Source of the DNA: Eonycteris spelaea
Lineage: Eukaryota > Chordata > Mammalia > Chiroptera > Pteropodidae
NCBI GenBank assembly: GCA_003508835.1
Contig: PUFA01000311.1
Span: 1,302,001 to 1,366,000, forward strand
Length of the DNA stretch: 64,000 bases
Direction of reading: 5' to 3'
The translations under genes were made by a program, and so were the position numbers. A model generated the notes under the pieces. That model worked only from the letters and a program-made list of their open reading frames with translations. It did no database searches and was not told the origin of the DNA. Positions 12,885-24,890 of this stretch are shown here, in pieces; positions within the stretch are counted from its first letter, which is position 1; each line of letters starts with the position of its first letter.

Positions 12885-13109
12885 CAGGGGCCCCCAGTTT
12901 TCGGGTCAAGGACCAGTACTGGTCCATGGCCTGTTAGGAACTGGGCCTCCCAGCAGGAGGTGAGCAGTGGGTGAGCGAGCGAAGCTCCATCTGTATCTGC
13001 AGCCGCTCCCCAGGGCCAGCATCACTGCCTCAGCTCCGCCTCAGATCACCAGGCATTAGATGCTCACAGGGGCACCAGTCCCTGGTGCCAAAAGGGTTGG
13101 GGACCGCCA
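12885..13109 (+). mobile_element. MER1-type non-autonomous hAT transposon with intact target duplication
   Basis: The element begins CAGGGGCCCCCAG and ends GGTTGGGGACCGCCA, as in MER1/Charlie3-type elements. Internal blocks (GGCCTGTTAGGAACTGGGCC, GTGAGCGAGCGAAGC) match that family from memory. It is flanked by a perfect 8-bp duplication, CTTTAGAG, at 12877-12884 and 13110-13117, the size expected for hAT insertion. It encodes no protein. The subfamily was not verified by search. Confidence 0.85.
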
Positions 13110-13666
13110 CTTTAGAGGGAGGTGGGGAGTGGGGCTCAGGAGGACGTTCAGTGGGTGGAGCTCAGAGCCCTGCTGGCTTCCATCACAGCACCCCCACTTC
13201 CTCTCTCTTTTCCGTGCATTTTTGCATGCAAAGGTATTTAGAAAAAAGGGGTTCTTTCACTCAGCGCCGCTCTACACTGAGATATTCTCAGGAGCAAAGT
13301 CCTCTTGCTTCCCTCCGACGTGGACAGAGCAGTGTCCGGCACGTCGTCGGCACTCAGTAATTGTGGAACTGTCGGATGGAACAGGAAGTGCCGAGTGATG
13401 ATCAGAGAAAGGGAGTGGAATAAAATTACGATGGGAAAACGTTAGCTCACGGGGAGGAAGCGAAGGGCCTTTGGGGCACGTGGACGGCGTCCCTGCATGT
13501 GTAGCCCGTAAGCGACGAAGAATGCTGGCAGAGCACCCACGTCCGAGTGGCTGGATCCAGACAGAGACGCACAGGCCCCGAGAAAGGCTGGGGAGCTGAT
13601 GTGCTTCTCTCTCCAAGGAATTCCTTGGGCCAGCCTCGTTCTACTGACAGCCTCGAATAAACTATA

Positions 13667-13740
13667 TCAAACACACGCACACGTATGCACGTGTGCACGC
13701 ATGTGTGCACACCTGCATGCGCGCACACCTGCATGCGCAG
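13667..13740. repeat. Alternating purine-pyrimidine tract
   Basis: ACACACGCACACGTATGCAC and CTGCATGCGCGCACACCTGC show near-perfect purine-pyrimidine alternation. A 15-bp unit (CACACCTGCATGCGC) occurs twice at the end. Confidence 0.85.
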
Positions 13741-14840
13741 AGATTTTACTAAAGGACGTTTTCGTGCGTGCTCACGGGAGGTCTGGAGAGCCCGGCCTGG
13801 AGGCTGAAACGACCCTGTGGCTTTGTGCCCGTGGAGTCTCTACCTCGGCTGCCCTGGTCCAGCTGCTGGCTCCGAGCAGGGGAGGCTGCTGTGAGCATCT
13901 CTGCCTTTCCTCCCCCGGGAAGATGGGCATCCCTGCTGTGCCTCCCTCCACGGTGGGTTCCTCGTGACACCCAGCGCAGGTGTGACAGGTGTGAGTGACT
14001 GTGTACGTGCCCGTGGCCGCCACGCACGAGCTGCTGGGGAAGAAGCTTTACGTTTCTGCCATCACGCGGAGATGGTCTCCCAGCAAAGGAAGGACGTGCG
14101 AAGGAGCAGAGTGGTCAAAAAGAATTTTTAAACGCCCACCGCGCCTCTGAAGACAGCGTTTTGGGACAAGGGCCTCTCGATCCAGTGTTTCATCTACGTT
14201 TCCCCTCTTCCTGAATTAACTTTTAAGTTCCACCACATTCTCTACATTTGTACGCCCGCAGCACACATGGCGAATGTCAGACACTCCCTGCCATCAGCTA
14301 CTCAAAAAGAGCCCCCATTTCTCCTGAGGATGGAACTCACATTATGAGCAATGCCAAATGTGCTTCCTGCTTCCCTTTTCAAAAACATGTGGCAGGAAGC
14401 AAAAAGAAAGAAAAAAAAATCAAGAGAGAGAAAGGAGCTGAGCAATTCATATTATAATACCGGTGAGCTTTAGCTCATCCGAGAGATCGGAACGGAAAAC
14501 GAATCGGCTTGCATTGCAGGGAGACCACTGTCTGGCTTCCAGGCCAGTGGCGACAGGAAATTCAGGTTCAGAGGTCTTCAGGGAGTCGGCTGGATCCGGC
14601 CCGGCACGATGGATCATGACATAGTTGGGGGTGGAGGTGAAGATGCAGATCAAAAGGCTTTCGCACGTCTCTGTGGGCCATGCCTGTGACTGTTACCGAG
14701 CTCTGTGTGCGTGGCCGGCGAGGGAAGCAGGGCCAGCGCATGCTGTGGGCCAACCCCCTCCTGTTATCCCTTCTCCAACCCAAACACGTTACTTTCCAGA
14801 TCGCGAGAGAAATTCAAGTAGCCGAAGAGAGAAGTCGGAG

Positions 14841-14855
14841 GTGTGTGTGTGTGTG
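14841..14855. repeat. GT microsatellite
   Basis: Seven GT units, then a G-rich stretch GGCGGGGGAGGGGGGG. Confidence 0.9.
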
Positions 14856-15544
14856 GCGGGGGAGGGGGGGTGCTCTATTCATAATGTTCTCTGACTCTCA
14901 CTTAAACGTTGGCAACTTTTCGGGACTATAACCATGACGGGGGCCCAGCCACCTCTCTCTCTCTGTAGTCTCTGAAAATTAACTCGGTCCGCAGGGGCTG
15001 CTGTCAGTGCCCCGAACCCCAAGTGTGAGCTCTTCCTCCACACTGACAAAAATAACAGTGAATCAGGCTGCAGCACCCAAAGGGACGTGAACTTCCACCA
15101 CCAATCACAGGGCAGCATGCGGCATGTTGCCATGACAACCGGCATTTACAGCTCTTCAATTTTAAGATATCAAAGGCTAGGGATAATTTCCCAGTGAGCA
15201 CACACGAGGGTGAATCCCCCCCCCACCCCCACCCCCCAATTCTTTCTGCCAGTCTTTGCCAATACGGGAGTTTGATTCCTGTGGCAACAGGTTCAAAAGG
15301 AAGAGAGGCTTTGCGAAAGCATCGGACACCTGGCAGCGTGCCTTGGGAGGCCCGGGGAGGATGGCACGGGATTCTCCTCTGGGTTTAGGCCGGGCGAAAA
15401 GAACTCAGAGGCAGGGGAAGTGGGAGCGGCGAGCCTCCAATTCCAGGTGAACTTCCTGTTCTCATGAACCTGCCATCCTCCCTCCCCGCCTTCCCTCCTC
15501 CGGTCCGTTCATCTCTTCTTCCTTCCCTCCCTTCTTTCTTATTC

Positions 15545-15735
15545 TGTTGAGTGCTGACCTCTGTACCAGGCACCCGATAGGCATCATCTCGTTTACGCGT
15601 CATGCCTGCCCTGCAAGATAAATAGTATTCTTACTTTACCGATGAGGACAGAGAATAAGCGAGCTCGAATGCCCTCATCACACAGGATATGGCTGAGCCT
15701 GGGTTGGAGCCACGTCGCACCTCACAACCCTTGTA
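15545..15735 (-). repeat. MIR SINE
   Basis: GAGTGCTGACCTCTGTACCA, GGCATCATCTCGTTTACGCG, TTACTTTACCGATGAGGACA and GAGCCTGGGTTGGAGCC are MIR blocks in antisense, with gained CpGs (CGTTTACGCG). Confidence 0.65.
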
Positions 15736-16189
15736 TTTCAGTCTCTTCGGTATTATCGAAAGGGACGCTCTAGAAATAGAATTTTCGCCGTTGCCGTCAC
15801 GACCACGTATGAGTCAGCTCTCGCTGCGTAACGAAATCTCAGTGGCAAAGCTCTTCTCCTGGGGGTCGCAGAGTCACGGAGGGTGTTCCCGACCACACGA
15901 GCACATTTCAGATCTCTCCTGCGTCGTATCTGCTCATGTCCCGTTGGCCAAAGCAAAGTCACATGGTTAAGCTCAAGGTCAATGAGTTGGACAATCTACC
16001 TTCCCTTTTGTGGGAGGAATTGCACACCTTTATGGCAGGGGTATAGATGCGGAGAGGGGTGGAGAGTGGGGCCCAAAAGGTCACTCAATACATTCGTTGC
16101 CATCAATGCATCTGAACCTAATAAGTGAAGCGTGGTCAGTTTTACTCCGAGAATAGTCGGAAAATATAAGGAGGTAGACTTATCTTTTA

Positions 16190-16560
16190 AAAGAAATAAC
16201 TATTCAAATTGTGTACGTGTACTCTAAATATCTGCATTTGGAAACCTCAGAATGCTGAAAAATACCTTCCTTGCGCAGAAACAGCTCAAGAATAAGGAAA
16301 ATCTTGCACTATGAAATGTTTTGAAAATGCGCCATTATTTCTTTTAATCAACCAGGTGCATTAAGTGAGCTGACAGAATGCTGCTTGTTAGAGATCTTTA
16401 AAGGACTTGCTTTGATGAGCAGATCAAGGCGGGAAACATTGAAACTGGGATCTCAATTGTGTTGACAATCGAGCAGCTACAAAGGGCTCGAAACAAGTTT
16501 GCTTAAACGTTCCCTTTCAATTTGTTGACGAATGAATGAATGAGTCAGTTGGAGTTTTTT
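16190..16560. promoter_or_regulatory. AT-rich, conserved-looking non-coding block
   Basis: The block is free of recognisable repeats and has low CpG. It contains CTTTGATG at 16410-16417 and AGATCAAGG at 16421-16429, a close pair of TCF/LEF-like sites in opposite orientation, plus CCATTATTTCTTTTAATCA. Enhancer function is speculative. Confidence 0.3.
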
Positions 16561-16924
16561 TAGGAGGCCAAATCCCAGGTCTGAAACAGCCCCAGCGAGG
16601 GTTCACAAAATCTGGACCTGTGGGTTCTCCCTTCTCCAGAGGTCGCTGGCTCTTGCAGAGAGAGGTTGGGCAGACCTGGAGGACACAGAAAAGCAGCGGA
16701 TGAAAATGAAAAGGTCGTCCCTGTCACACCGATGCATTGGCACCAAGCAATTATTTGTTTTCTCTAATACACTGTGAAAAGTGCTAACGAGATCAGCCTT
16801 TGGCGATGAATCCGAATAGATATGAAAACAAATGCTAAACATGCAATGTGAAGTCGCTCAGGATGGAGAAAATTGCTCGGAAGATTCCAGGGACCTCGAT
16901 GACAAATGCTTCACACTTCCCTCC

Positions 16925-17130
16925 GGTCGGCCAGAGCTGTCTCAGCTCCGGCGCCGCGTGGACCGGGGAGAAGCCGTGGCATCCGAGTGACTTGGCAGCG
17001 GATGAATTGCAGGCGCTTCCCCCGCGGTTGCCTCTGCGCGGTGCGGGGCGAGGAGGCGCGCGTGGGGCGCGCACTGGCGTACACACCTGGGCGGCAGGTG
17101 CCTGCCGGATCCAGCTGGGAGTTAGTTCTC
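16925..17130. promoter_or_regulatory. Small candidate CpG island
   Basis: I counted 24 CpGs in 16921-17100 (GGCGCGCGTGGGGCGCGC core). It lies between an AT-rich unique block (16190-16560) and the long polypyrimidine tract. No exon is recognisable. Confidence 0.4.
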
Positions 17131-17317
17131 CATCGGGAAAGCTGCAACGTGCCCCTTCCGTGACTGGCCCTCGAACTTTTCCAGAGTTTTCTCCTGTCTG
17201 TGCTGGTCGACCTTCTCCGTCCTTGGGCAGTTGATGAGGCAGACGTGCCTGTCAGGTAGACACAGGGAGAGCGACCTGCCTCCGGGGGGGCAGAAATAGC
17301 AGGGCGGGCACTAGGTC

Positions 17318-17556
17318 CCCTTCTGGGACCTCCCCCGTCTCCCCTTTTCTCTGTCTTCCATCCCCCCTCCTCCCTGGCCGCCTTCCCACCTCCTTCTCCT
17401 CCTCTCTACACCTCCTCTACCTCCAGCCCCTCCCTTCCCACTCCCGTGGGGTCCACTCACCATCCATCTCCTCCTCCCCTTCTCTCTCTCCCTCCCCCAT
17501 CTGTCCTCACCCTCCCCACCCCATGTCCTTCCCCCACCTCCTCTTCCTCCAAGTTC
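17318..17556. repeat. Long polypyrimidine tract
   Basis: About 240 bp that is almost all C and T on the plus strand, with only scattered purines. It starts about 190 bp to the right of a small CpG island (16925-17130). Such tracts can form triplex structures. Confidence 0.85.
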
Positions 17557-17649
17557 TACCTCTCTAGTGCCTACGGGAGCATGTGTCCGAGAGAGGACCG
17601 GAAAGAATATTGAAAAACTTACTAGGGTGATCTTTTTTCCTTCTTCGAT

Positions 17650-17830
17650 ACTTTCCTTTTTTATTTAAATTTTTATTTTTCAATTAGAGTTGACATCCAA
17701 TATTACTTTATATTAGTTTCAGGTGTACACTCAGTATTTTCTTTAATAATGTTGTTTCATTATATTTCTATGCTTCTCAGTTCTGTCAGACCCAGGAGCC
17801 CTCTACCTATAATTAATATTTTGTGACATC
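17650..17830 (-). mobile_element. L1 3'-tail fragment
   Basis: AATTAGAGTTGACATCCAAT followed by TTATATTAGTTTCAGGTGTA is a hallmark of L1 tails in laurasiatherian mammals, here in antisense. It is truncated and has no coding capacity. Confidence 0.7.
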
Positions 17831-18072
17831 TTCTTTACTAGCCCGAAATGAGATTCATAGATTATGTAACTCACTTACACATGTAATTCATAAAAAAATA
17901 TTACGTCCTAACTGTATTATAAAGGAGCATGAAAAGAAAGTAATTTATATAAAATACTGTGTATTTCCCTATATAACTGCCTGGCCATGAATATAGAAGA
18001 CATGGTGATGTAGACAGAGCTTCACAGCTTAATCTGAAGTCACCGCGAATGGGGCCAATCCATACAGATGGG

Positions 18073-18096
18073 TTTGTTTGTTTGTTTGTTTGTTTG
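18073..18096. repeat. TTTG microsatellite
   Basis: Six TTTG units. Confidence 0.95.
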
Positions 18097-18424
18097 AGGA
18101 CACTATGACTTTGAGTGGCATTTCCACCAGCACAGGGGGTTTCTGAAATGGCAAAAGAAACAAAGCAAACAGCCTGCTGGTAAAGTTATGAATAAGACAA
18201 AGTGAGCTTTACAATTTAGTTCCAGACCTGGGAGTTTCAGTGTAAATTAAGACTGTGAAACATAACAGCTTTGGTGTCTGTAGAGAAAATAAAGTTTATC
18301 AATAATTTTTTTCTCTTTTATCGACTTGCATGTCCAGAGGGACATTAGAAAGTCACCCAGCAAGCGGGGCCGTTTTGCACGGGCCGACGTTGTCCTCGCT
18401 ACGGCCCAGACCTGACTCTAAATG

Positions 18425-18492
18425 TCCATGCTGTCCCACTGTGTGCTGTCCCACTGCGTGCTGTCCCACTGTGTGTCGTCCCACTGCATGAC
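18425..18492. repeat. 15-bp tandem repeat
   Basis: GTGCTGTCCCACTG-type units occur four times with single-base changes (TGTGTGCTG, TGCGTGCTG, TGTGTCGTC). Confidence 0.85.
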
Positions 18493-19799
18493 TGCAGTGC
18501 TGACACCACAGCTGTATTTTAAAAGTAAGAACGCAAGCGCCATTGTTCTGGGGACGTTGACAGTGTCTGGGCTGACGCTTCTCCCTCAGAGAGAATCACG
18601 GCACATACCCCACATCCAGAAAACTGAAAGCGAACCAATTTTTTATCATCTAACCTGACAGGTTTGGCATGTCTCTCCTGTCACATTCCCGTCTGCCCTC
18701 AGAGTCGCCGAGCAGAATCTTCCCACAGACTCATGTCCTTGCTAATGGGATTTGTCTCAGACTAAGCGATTGGCCGCCCCTTGTCGCCCGAGACCATGGT
18801 GAATACTGCTTCCCCTTCCCGCGCCCAACCTTCATGGTGTCACGGCTAAGAAAAGAATTCCCTGACAGCTGGCAGGGGAACACGCGGCCTCTGGGGAGAA
18901 ATGACGGAGCTGTCACCGAAGGCTGGACTGGTCCGTATTGGTTTGGATGAAAGCCAGACACTCCCCAGGTGAGACCGACGGTCCCAGCCGGGCCAGGCTG
19001 TCATTCCAGGACACGGAAATCCTCTGAGGGCGCACAGCTCGAGTCCATGCTGTGGGCCAGGGAGGTCTTTTCTGGCGTTGAGTTCCTGTCTGCTTCAGAA
19101 CCGGGGGAATCTTAGCAAGTCTTCGGGTTGCAGACAGGAAAAGGTTTGGCTCACGTTGAGAATTTAGGGTTCCTGAAAAAACACTCTCTGTTCGGCCCCG
19201 TGATTCCGTCCCCATCCTGCAGATCTGATCCTTCACTTGGTCCAAGCCTTCCTCCTGGGCTCTCTGACCTCTGGAGTATCTTCCCACCGCCGAGTCGAGA
19301 GTTAGACTAAGTTTCCTGTTCTTTAGAGTCTTAAAGGAAGGTACAGTCTTGGGGCTCCTCCCTCCTCAAGCCCCTCTGAGATGTGGTCCTGCTGTATTTT
19401 CCCGTGAGTAATTCCACGCACCCACGGAACCGTTCACGAACGATAACACGTCATTTGAAAGCAGAAGTCCTAGGTCGGGCATGGTGGTGTGTGTGATTCT
19501 GGCCTATTTCCTCTAGGACCGGTGTTCCACGAATCCCGATGCCTGTCCCTGAAGTGCAGCCTCATCTCTTGCGCAGAGCGTCCTTCGCTTGTGAAATGGA
19601 GGTGGCCGGGAGGACTTAGTGAGATTCGGCTCGTAGCGATGGCCCCACGAGTCGTCACTCCCAGCTTTATGTCCCATCTGTGCAGTGCATGCCATCTCGG
19701 CCCCAGTCACCCCTGGGGCTTGATGCATCCCCAGCCCCCAAAGTCGCTCCAGGGCAAACTCAGGGTTCTCCCCCTTTCTCTCATACCCGTACGTCTGAC

Positions 19800-20560
19800 C
19801 CAGCGTCGGGCCAATGACCTCTGCCTCAACAACACGCCTGAGCCCTTACCCGCTTTCCTTCGATCAAGCCTCCACCATCCAGGACCTCGGCGGTGGCAGC
19901 AACGTCCTCACTGGTCCTTCCGTCTGGCAGGCGGCCCCGGAGAATCCACTCTCGTCATGACGGCCGGAGCCAGCTCTGAGAGGTTTGACTCCTGTCGCCC
20001 CTTCGCTTGAACTGCCCGTGGCTCCCTGCGCCACCACGGAGAGTGACCTCGAGGCTCCATGCCCAGGCTTTCACGGCTGCACATGACCGGACCCCTGGCC
20101 ATCTCCGCTGTGTCACCTTGCACACTGCCTTCTGGTCGTTGCGCTCACCTCCTCTCTCTTCCTCCGAAAGGACAAGCTCATCCCTTCCTCCGGACTTCCC
20201 ACTTGTAGGGTTTTTTGTTGTTTTTTTTTCTCGGCTCAGGATGCCCTCCCGGGGATGACTAATTTTCACTCTTCGGCCTTAGCAGATTGTCACCTCCTCA
20301 GACAGGCCTTCCCTGACCAGTGTGGTCTGTCGTTACACGGCCACTCAACAGGTGACCACATAACTTATGGTCCCATCCAGAGCCCTGAAGCCCAGGACCG
20401 TGGGCTGAAAGCCCAGGCCGATTCCCCCGTCTGTCACCTCCCTGTGCTTCTCTGTCATCATCGCCCTCGCCAGAGCCGGCATTCTTTGGTGACGTTTTTA
20501 TTATTCCCTCCCTGCTCTGTTACGACACGAACTCCAAGCTGCACCTCTGGGTCACCGTCG
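19800..20560 (+). repeat. L2 LINE 3' region, CpG-rich
   Basis: CCTGAGCCCTTACCCGCTTT, AACTGCCCGTGGCTCCCTGC and CACCTCCTCAGACAGGCCTT, then CCCTGACCAGTGTGGTCTG, follow the L2 3' part. CpG is far more frequent than expected for so old an element: 15 CpGs in 19861-20040. Confidence 0.5.
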
Positions 20561-21884
20561 CAGCCTCGTGCCCGTGAAAACTGTTGAAAAACACAAAATG
20601 CACCTGAGTAAGTTAGAAAGGTCTCCTTGGCTTTGTCCGATGCTTGGTGAATCGGGCGGGGAGATCGGGACGCCGAATGAGGACGCTGTCGTATGGCCGG
20701 GGAGGGCAGATGACCCCACCAATGCTGACCAGGTGACTCCTCATGGACTGGTCTGAGGTTCCATTTCCGGGAGGGTCAAATAAGCCGCCTCTGGGTTTGG
20801 TGACATGGGGCTTAGCATACGACTTCACTTTGGGCCCGTTGTCTTCTTTTTACCTACACTGTTTAGCCCATCGTAGCTGCTCTCCTAACACGTGTGGCAA
20901 GCCATACGGGGAACGGGAGGCGTGCGGTTGCCGTGGGATTGGTGGCCACATGTTAGTCGCCCTGGCTACGCGTCACGCCATTCGTTACAGTGAATCGTAA
21001 AATGTGACGTCCTGCATCGACCACAGATCGTGTCCTTATTCCCATCAGGAGAGTCCAGCCGAGGCTGGCTTGGGGTGCACGGGGTCACCCCGAGTTTGAT
21101 TAGCTCTTCCTAGCGGCTCTCTCCTTTGACTTGTGTTTGCGCAGCGCGGATTGGAAAATAGCTCCAGGTACTCACTCGACCCGATTGGGAGATGTCACGG
21201 GTTGGCAACATTCGGGGGCCACAAACAAACGCGCTCCCAGCTCATTGATCGGAAGTGCCACAGAAGCCATCCTGGAGAGGACGTCACGGGATCGCTGAAT
21301 TCCTTAGTGTGGATACGACCGTGTAAAATCCGGGTACGGTGGAGCGGGGCTTGGGTTGCACGTTAATTAATATTTAAGTCCTTTGGAAGTGGCGCCGAAG
21401 GAAGACGCCTCCCCTGACCCCATGCTTCCTTCACAGCCCATGAGGCGGGATTTCTTGGGGCCCCAACAGAAATCCCCTTATCACACGGCAGCACTGACTG
21501 GGGCCCGAGCTGGTGCTGGACTATTTGCATTTCTATCAAGGAAGGGGGTATTATGAAACTGCATGTGGGTTCTGAGGGCTTCTAATGGGTTTCCCATTGT
21601 ACAGTCTCCAACCGACCCAAGTTTGTAAGCTGAGACAAAGAGACTCAAGTCCGTCCCTCCTCAGGCGCATTCCTCTGCGTCTGGCGGCCTTTAAGAGAGG
21701 AAGGCTGGGGGACGCGCTCAGTAAACCTTGTCCATCCTCATTTCTCCTGGAAGGGACAGGGACTGGGAAGCGGGGACGTACGATAGGGACTGGACGCGTT
21801 CTGCCTTTTCATCTTCAGCCGAAGCCAGGAAGAGGCTTCAGAGACGTTGACCTGCATTCAGTCATTTGGAAGGGAGGTGACATG

Positions 21885-22030
21885 GCTTGAGTCGTCGTGT
21901 TCTTCAGGGCCCGTAGGAGTCGGGCTTGTCACTGCCCAGCTGTGTGGCCTGGGACAAATGACATTCTGGGCTTCTGTTTCTTCGTTTGTCACAGAAGAAA
22001 ATAAAAACAGGTACCTTCCTCACTGGTTGG
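21885..22030 (+). repeat. MIR SINE
   Basis: CAGCTGTGTGGCCTGGGACA, TCTGGGCTTCTGTTTCTTCG and TTTGTCACAGAAGAAAATA follow the MIR core. Confidence 0.55.
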
Positions 22031-22059
22031 CTGAAGACTGTGAAGTTACATCATGAAGT

Positions 22060-22280
22060 TAACAAATACTTATCCAGGTTTAGGGTTCCTTTTGTGGCTG
22101 GCGTTGTTCTTCATGCTAAAGGCAACGAAGTAAATAGGACAGACAGAAGTCTCTGCCCTCATAACAATTATATTCTGGTCAGAAGAGAGAGACAATAAAA
22201 AAAAAACACAAATATACTGGAGAGAGGGATAGAAAAGTTGATGGTATCAATGAGCATCACAGACAATCTCACTGGGCAAG
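22060..22280. repeat. Ancient repeat of the L2/MIR-associated type
   Basis: AACAAATACTTATCCAGG, AAGTCTCTGCCCTCATAACA and ATATTCTGGTCAGAAGAGA follow the common 'accumulated size / tissue total' style ancient repeat seen near MIR and L2. The class is uncertain. Confidence 0.4.
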
Positions 22281-22431
22281 TCCTGAAACACAGTCCCAAT
22301 CGAGGCCTTTGCGTGCTGCACAGAGGTGGTAAATGTACGTGTCATCTGTGTCTAGTCATTAGTCATTGATGCTGTTAGTTATTCATCCAGTCATTGAGTC
22401 ATTCCATGACTACTTTTCTATCACTTAGCTG

Positions 22432-22491
22432 TCCATCTGTCTATCCATCCTTCCATTCTTCCATCCTTCCATCCTTCCATCCATCTTTCCA
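22432..22491. repeat. TCCA/TTCC microsatellite
   Basis: Degenerate CCAT and CCTT units. Confidence 0.9.
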
Positions 22492-22584
22492 CCTGATATT
22501 TTCTGGAGGAGGAGAACAAGAATGACATGATCCCAATATTCAATGTAACGAGAGCAGGTATAGACAAGGTTTATAGCAAAATTT

Positions 22585-22778
22585 CTTCACCTCAGCACTG
22601 CTGCCAGTTGGCACGGCATAATCCTTTGTTGTGGGGCCTGTCCTTTGAATCCCTGGCGTCTACCCGCTAAATTCCTATACCACCCCCAACCAAATAAGTC
22701 CCGGCATTGCCAAATGTCTCCTGGCGGTGGGGGGGGGGGCGGCAAAATTGCCTCTGATTGAGACTCCCTAGGTTACAA
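22585..22778 (-). mobile_element. MER20-like hAT element
   Basis: Read on the minus strand, the interval shows GGCAATTTTGCC, an internal G/C run, GACATTTGGCAATG and TAGCGGGTAGACGCC in MER20 order. A run of 11 G and one C at 22728-22742 sits in the usual homopolymer position of the family. Confidence 0.7.
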
Positions 22779-23469
22779 AAACCCCGTCTCAGGAAGGGAA
22801 ATTAATCCACCACATTTCTCTAGAAGGGAAATGAATCCAGGACTTTAATTTCAGGAGCAAAAGCAGCATTTCCAGACATTTGTTTTCCAGAGATATGTTT
22901 TCTTGTGCGGGAAAACAGGAGGGACCTGGAGGCTTTTCGAAATTAGAGATACCATCTTCCTTTGTAAACACTCTTTCCATCACCTCTGAGAATTGTGGCT
23001 CATTCAGGAAGCATCTCCAAGGTTTACTGAAGAAGTAGTTATGACAAAGAAATCACCGCCACCTTGAAAACAGGCCCAGGCTTAGCGCCTCTGGACTCCT
23101 GGCCTGATTTTCCTACTGAGATCATCCACATTACTTGGTCCCCCAGCTTGAGCAAATGGAATGTGCCTTGTAGGGTATTAGCTTGAGGCCAGGGCAGCCA
23201 CTGTGGTCCAAGGGCATCTCCCAAGGTCAGCACCTTCCAAGGTGAGCTCCTGAATACTGGTGAGGTCACTTGCCTGGCCCCATTCCTCCCTGTGTCCATT
23301 CCCAGGGACATCTGAGTCGTCCACAGCCCCTCGGTGTCCGAAACGTCCCTCGGATCTTCCCATTTCTCTCAGTTTTACGCGTTCTCTCTCTTCCCTCCCT
23401 CCATCCTATTCAAGCTGTCATTATATCCCTCTGGGCTAGCACAGTGACTTAATAACTTCCCCTCACACT

Positions 23470-24195
23470 GGCCCTTGCTCGCTACCTTCTATCCTTTGCT
23501 CCCCAGAGACCAAAGTCTTCCCATTGAACGTAGACTAAACCGCAGACCCCAGGCCTGGCCTGCAGGGTCGGGGGGTCTCCCGTCCCCTCTGACTTCACCA
23601 CCGTGGACGCTCCCCTGTGCTCCCCATCAGCTCCTTAAAACATAAGTACGAGTAGGTCACCCCTTTACAGCCACCCCCAGGCCTGACAGACATTCTCTGG
23701 CATCCTACTGTTCCAGGGATAAGAACCCCAACAAGGTCTCCGAGTCTGCCACAGGCCGGTGTCTACTCAGCACCCTGACATCACCTCCCGTGCTCTCGCC
23801 TCTCCTGGCGTGGCTGCTGCATCTTTTCTGCCTGCCACTCACGAAGGCAGGGCTCTCCCTACCACGGGGCCTTTGCTCACGCTGCCCTCGCTCCTGCCTG
23901 AGCGCTTCCCCTCCCCCGGGCCAGTCACGTCATCGCCATGCCCCAGATCGGAGCTGTCGGCGTCGTTTCTTCACGAGGACTCTCTCGCCTCCCTGACTAG
24001 GTCCTGTCCTCTTGTTACAGGTCCTCGGTGCAGCCTGTGCTCCCGTTTGCTGCTTCCGAGTGGTGACGCGTTCATTGCATTAACAGCTGTCGTCCGTGCC
24101 GGACTCGAAGCTCCTCAAGGGACCGAACCAGGTAGGTCTGTTTCGTTTGGAGCACAGTGTTCAGCTCAGCGCCTGACTCATCGTAGGTGCTAAAG
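23470..24195 (+). repeat. L2 LINE 3' region
   Basis: TCCTTAAAACATAAGTACGA, CCAGGGATAAGAACCCCAAC, a later CTTTTCTGCCTGCCACTC, and the tail CTCGAAGCTCCTCAAGGGAC with TCATCGTAGGTGCTAAAG are in L2 order. Boundaries are approximate. Confidence 0.55.
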
Positions 24196-24659
24196 AAATA
24201 TTGGGGGTCAAAGAAATAGCACCTCATCACTTCCCAAGCACGAAGCGCCACGGAGGATGAGGCCATGGTGGACAGGTGCAGAATGGGGCAGACGAGGGAC
24301 TTGGCGATCTGCCAGGTGTCGGAGCATCGGGAAATCGTATCACGTGACATTCCCTTACCCCTTCTGTCTGTAGCTTCATCCTCGATCATCGTGTGTTATA
24401 CGTCCCCTGAAGGGAGACAGGGAACCTTTGATTTTTGCATCACCAGTGCCTCTCTCAGGGTCTGGCACACAGTAGGTGCTCAACAGAGCTGCCCGTTAGG
24501 GACTTAAGTCAGATCTTATCCTCTGAGCTGAGGTTCATTCGGGGGGAATTAGGGAAGGGAAGGGGAGCCTTGGGATGGGTCTTTAATAATAGAACATGCT
24601 GTATTGGAGTTTTTCACAAAATGCACGATGGAAAGAGCCTGAATGGTTTCTTTTAAAAC

Positions 24660-24890
24660 TAGCATTTATCGAAAAACCTACTTTTTTTTTTTTTTCCCGC
24701 CAGGTCCTGGGATCAATGCTTTGTATGCACTACCTCGTTTTAACACCAAGAAGGTAACTTGTAGTTGCTGCTGAATTTGTAGATAGGGAAACCGAAGCTC
24801 AGAGACGAAAAACCAGCCCAAGGTCAGGCGGTAATTGGCAATTAGCACTCACACCTGGGCCTGGATTCAAACTTCACAGCTTTACCAGGT
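24660..24890 (-). repeat. MIR SINE
   Basis: TAGGGAAACCGAAGCTCAGA, CAGCCCAAGGTCAGGCGG and GGGCCTGGATTCAAACTTCA are antisense MIR blocks. A 13-T run lies at 24681-24693. Confidence 0.65.

Noticed and set aside
16848..17234. 128-codon plus-strand open frame in the small CpG island
   Set aside because: Length is explained by high GC; no domain, no splice signals that make sense, and open frames exist on the other strand too.
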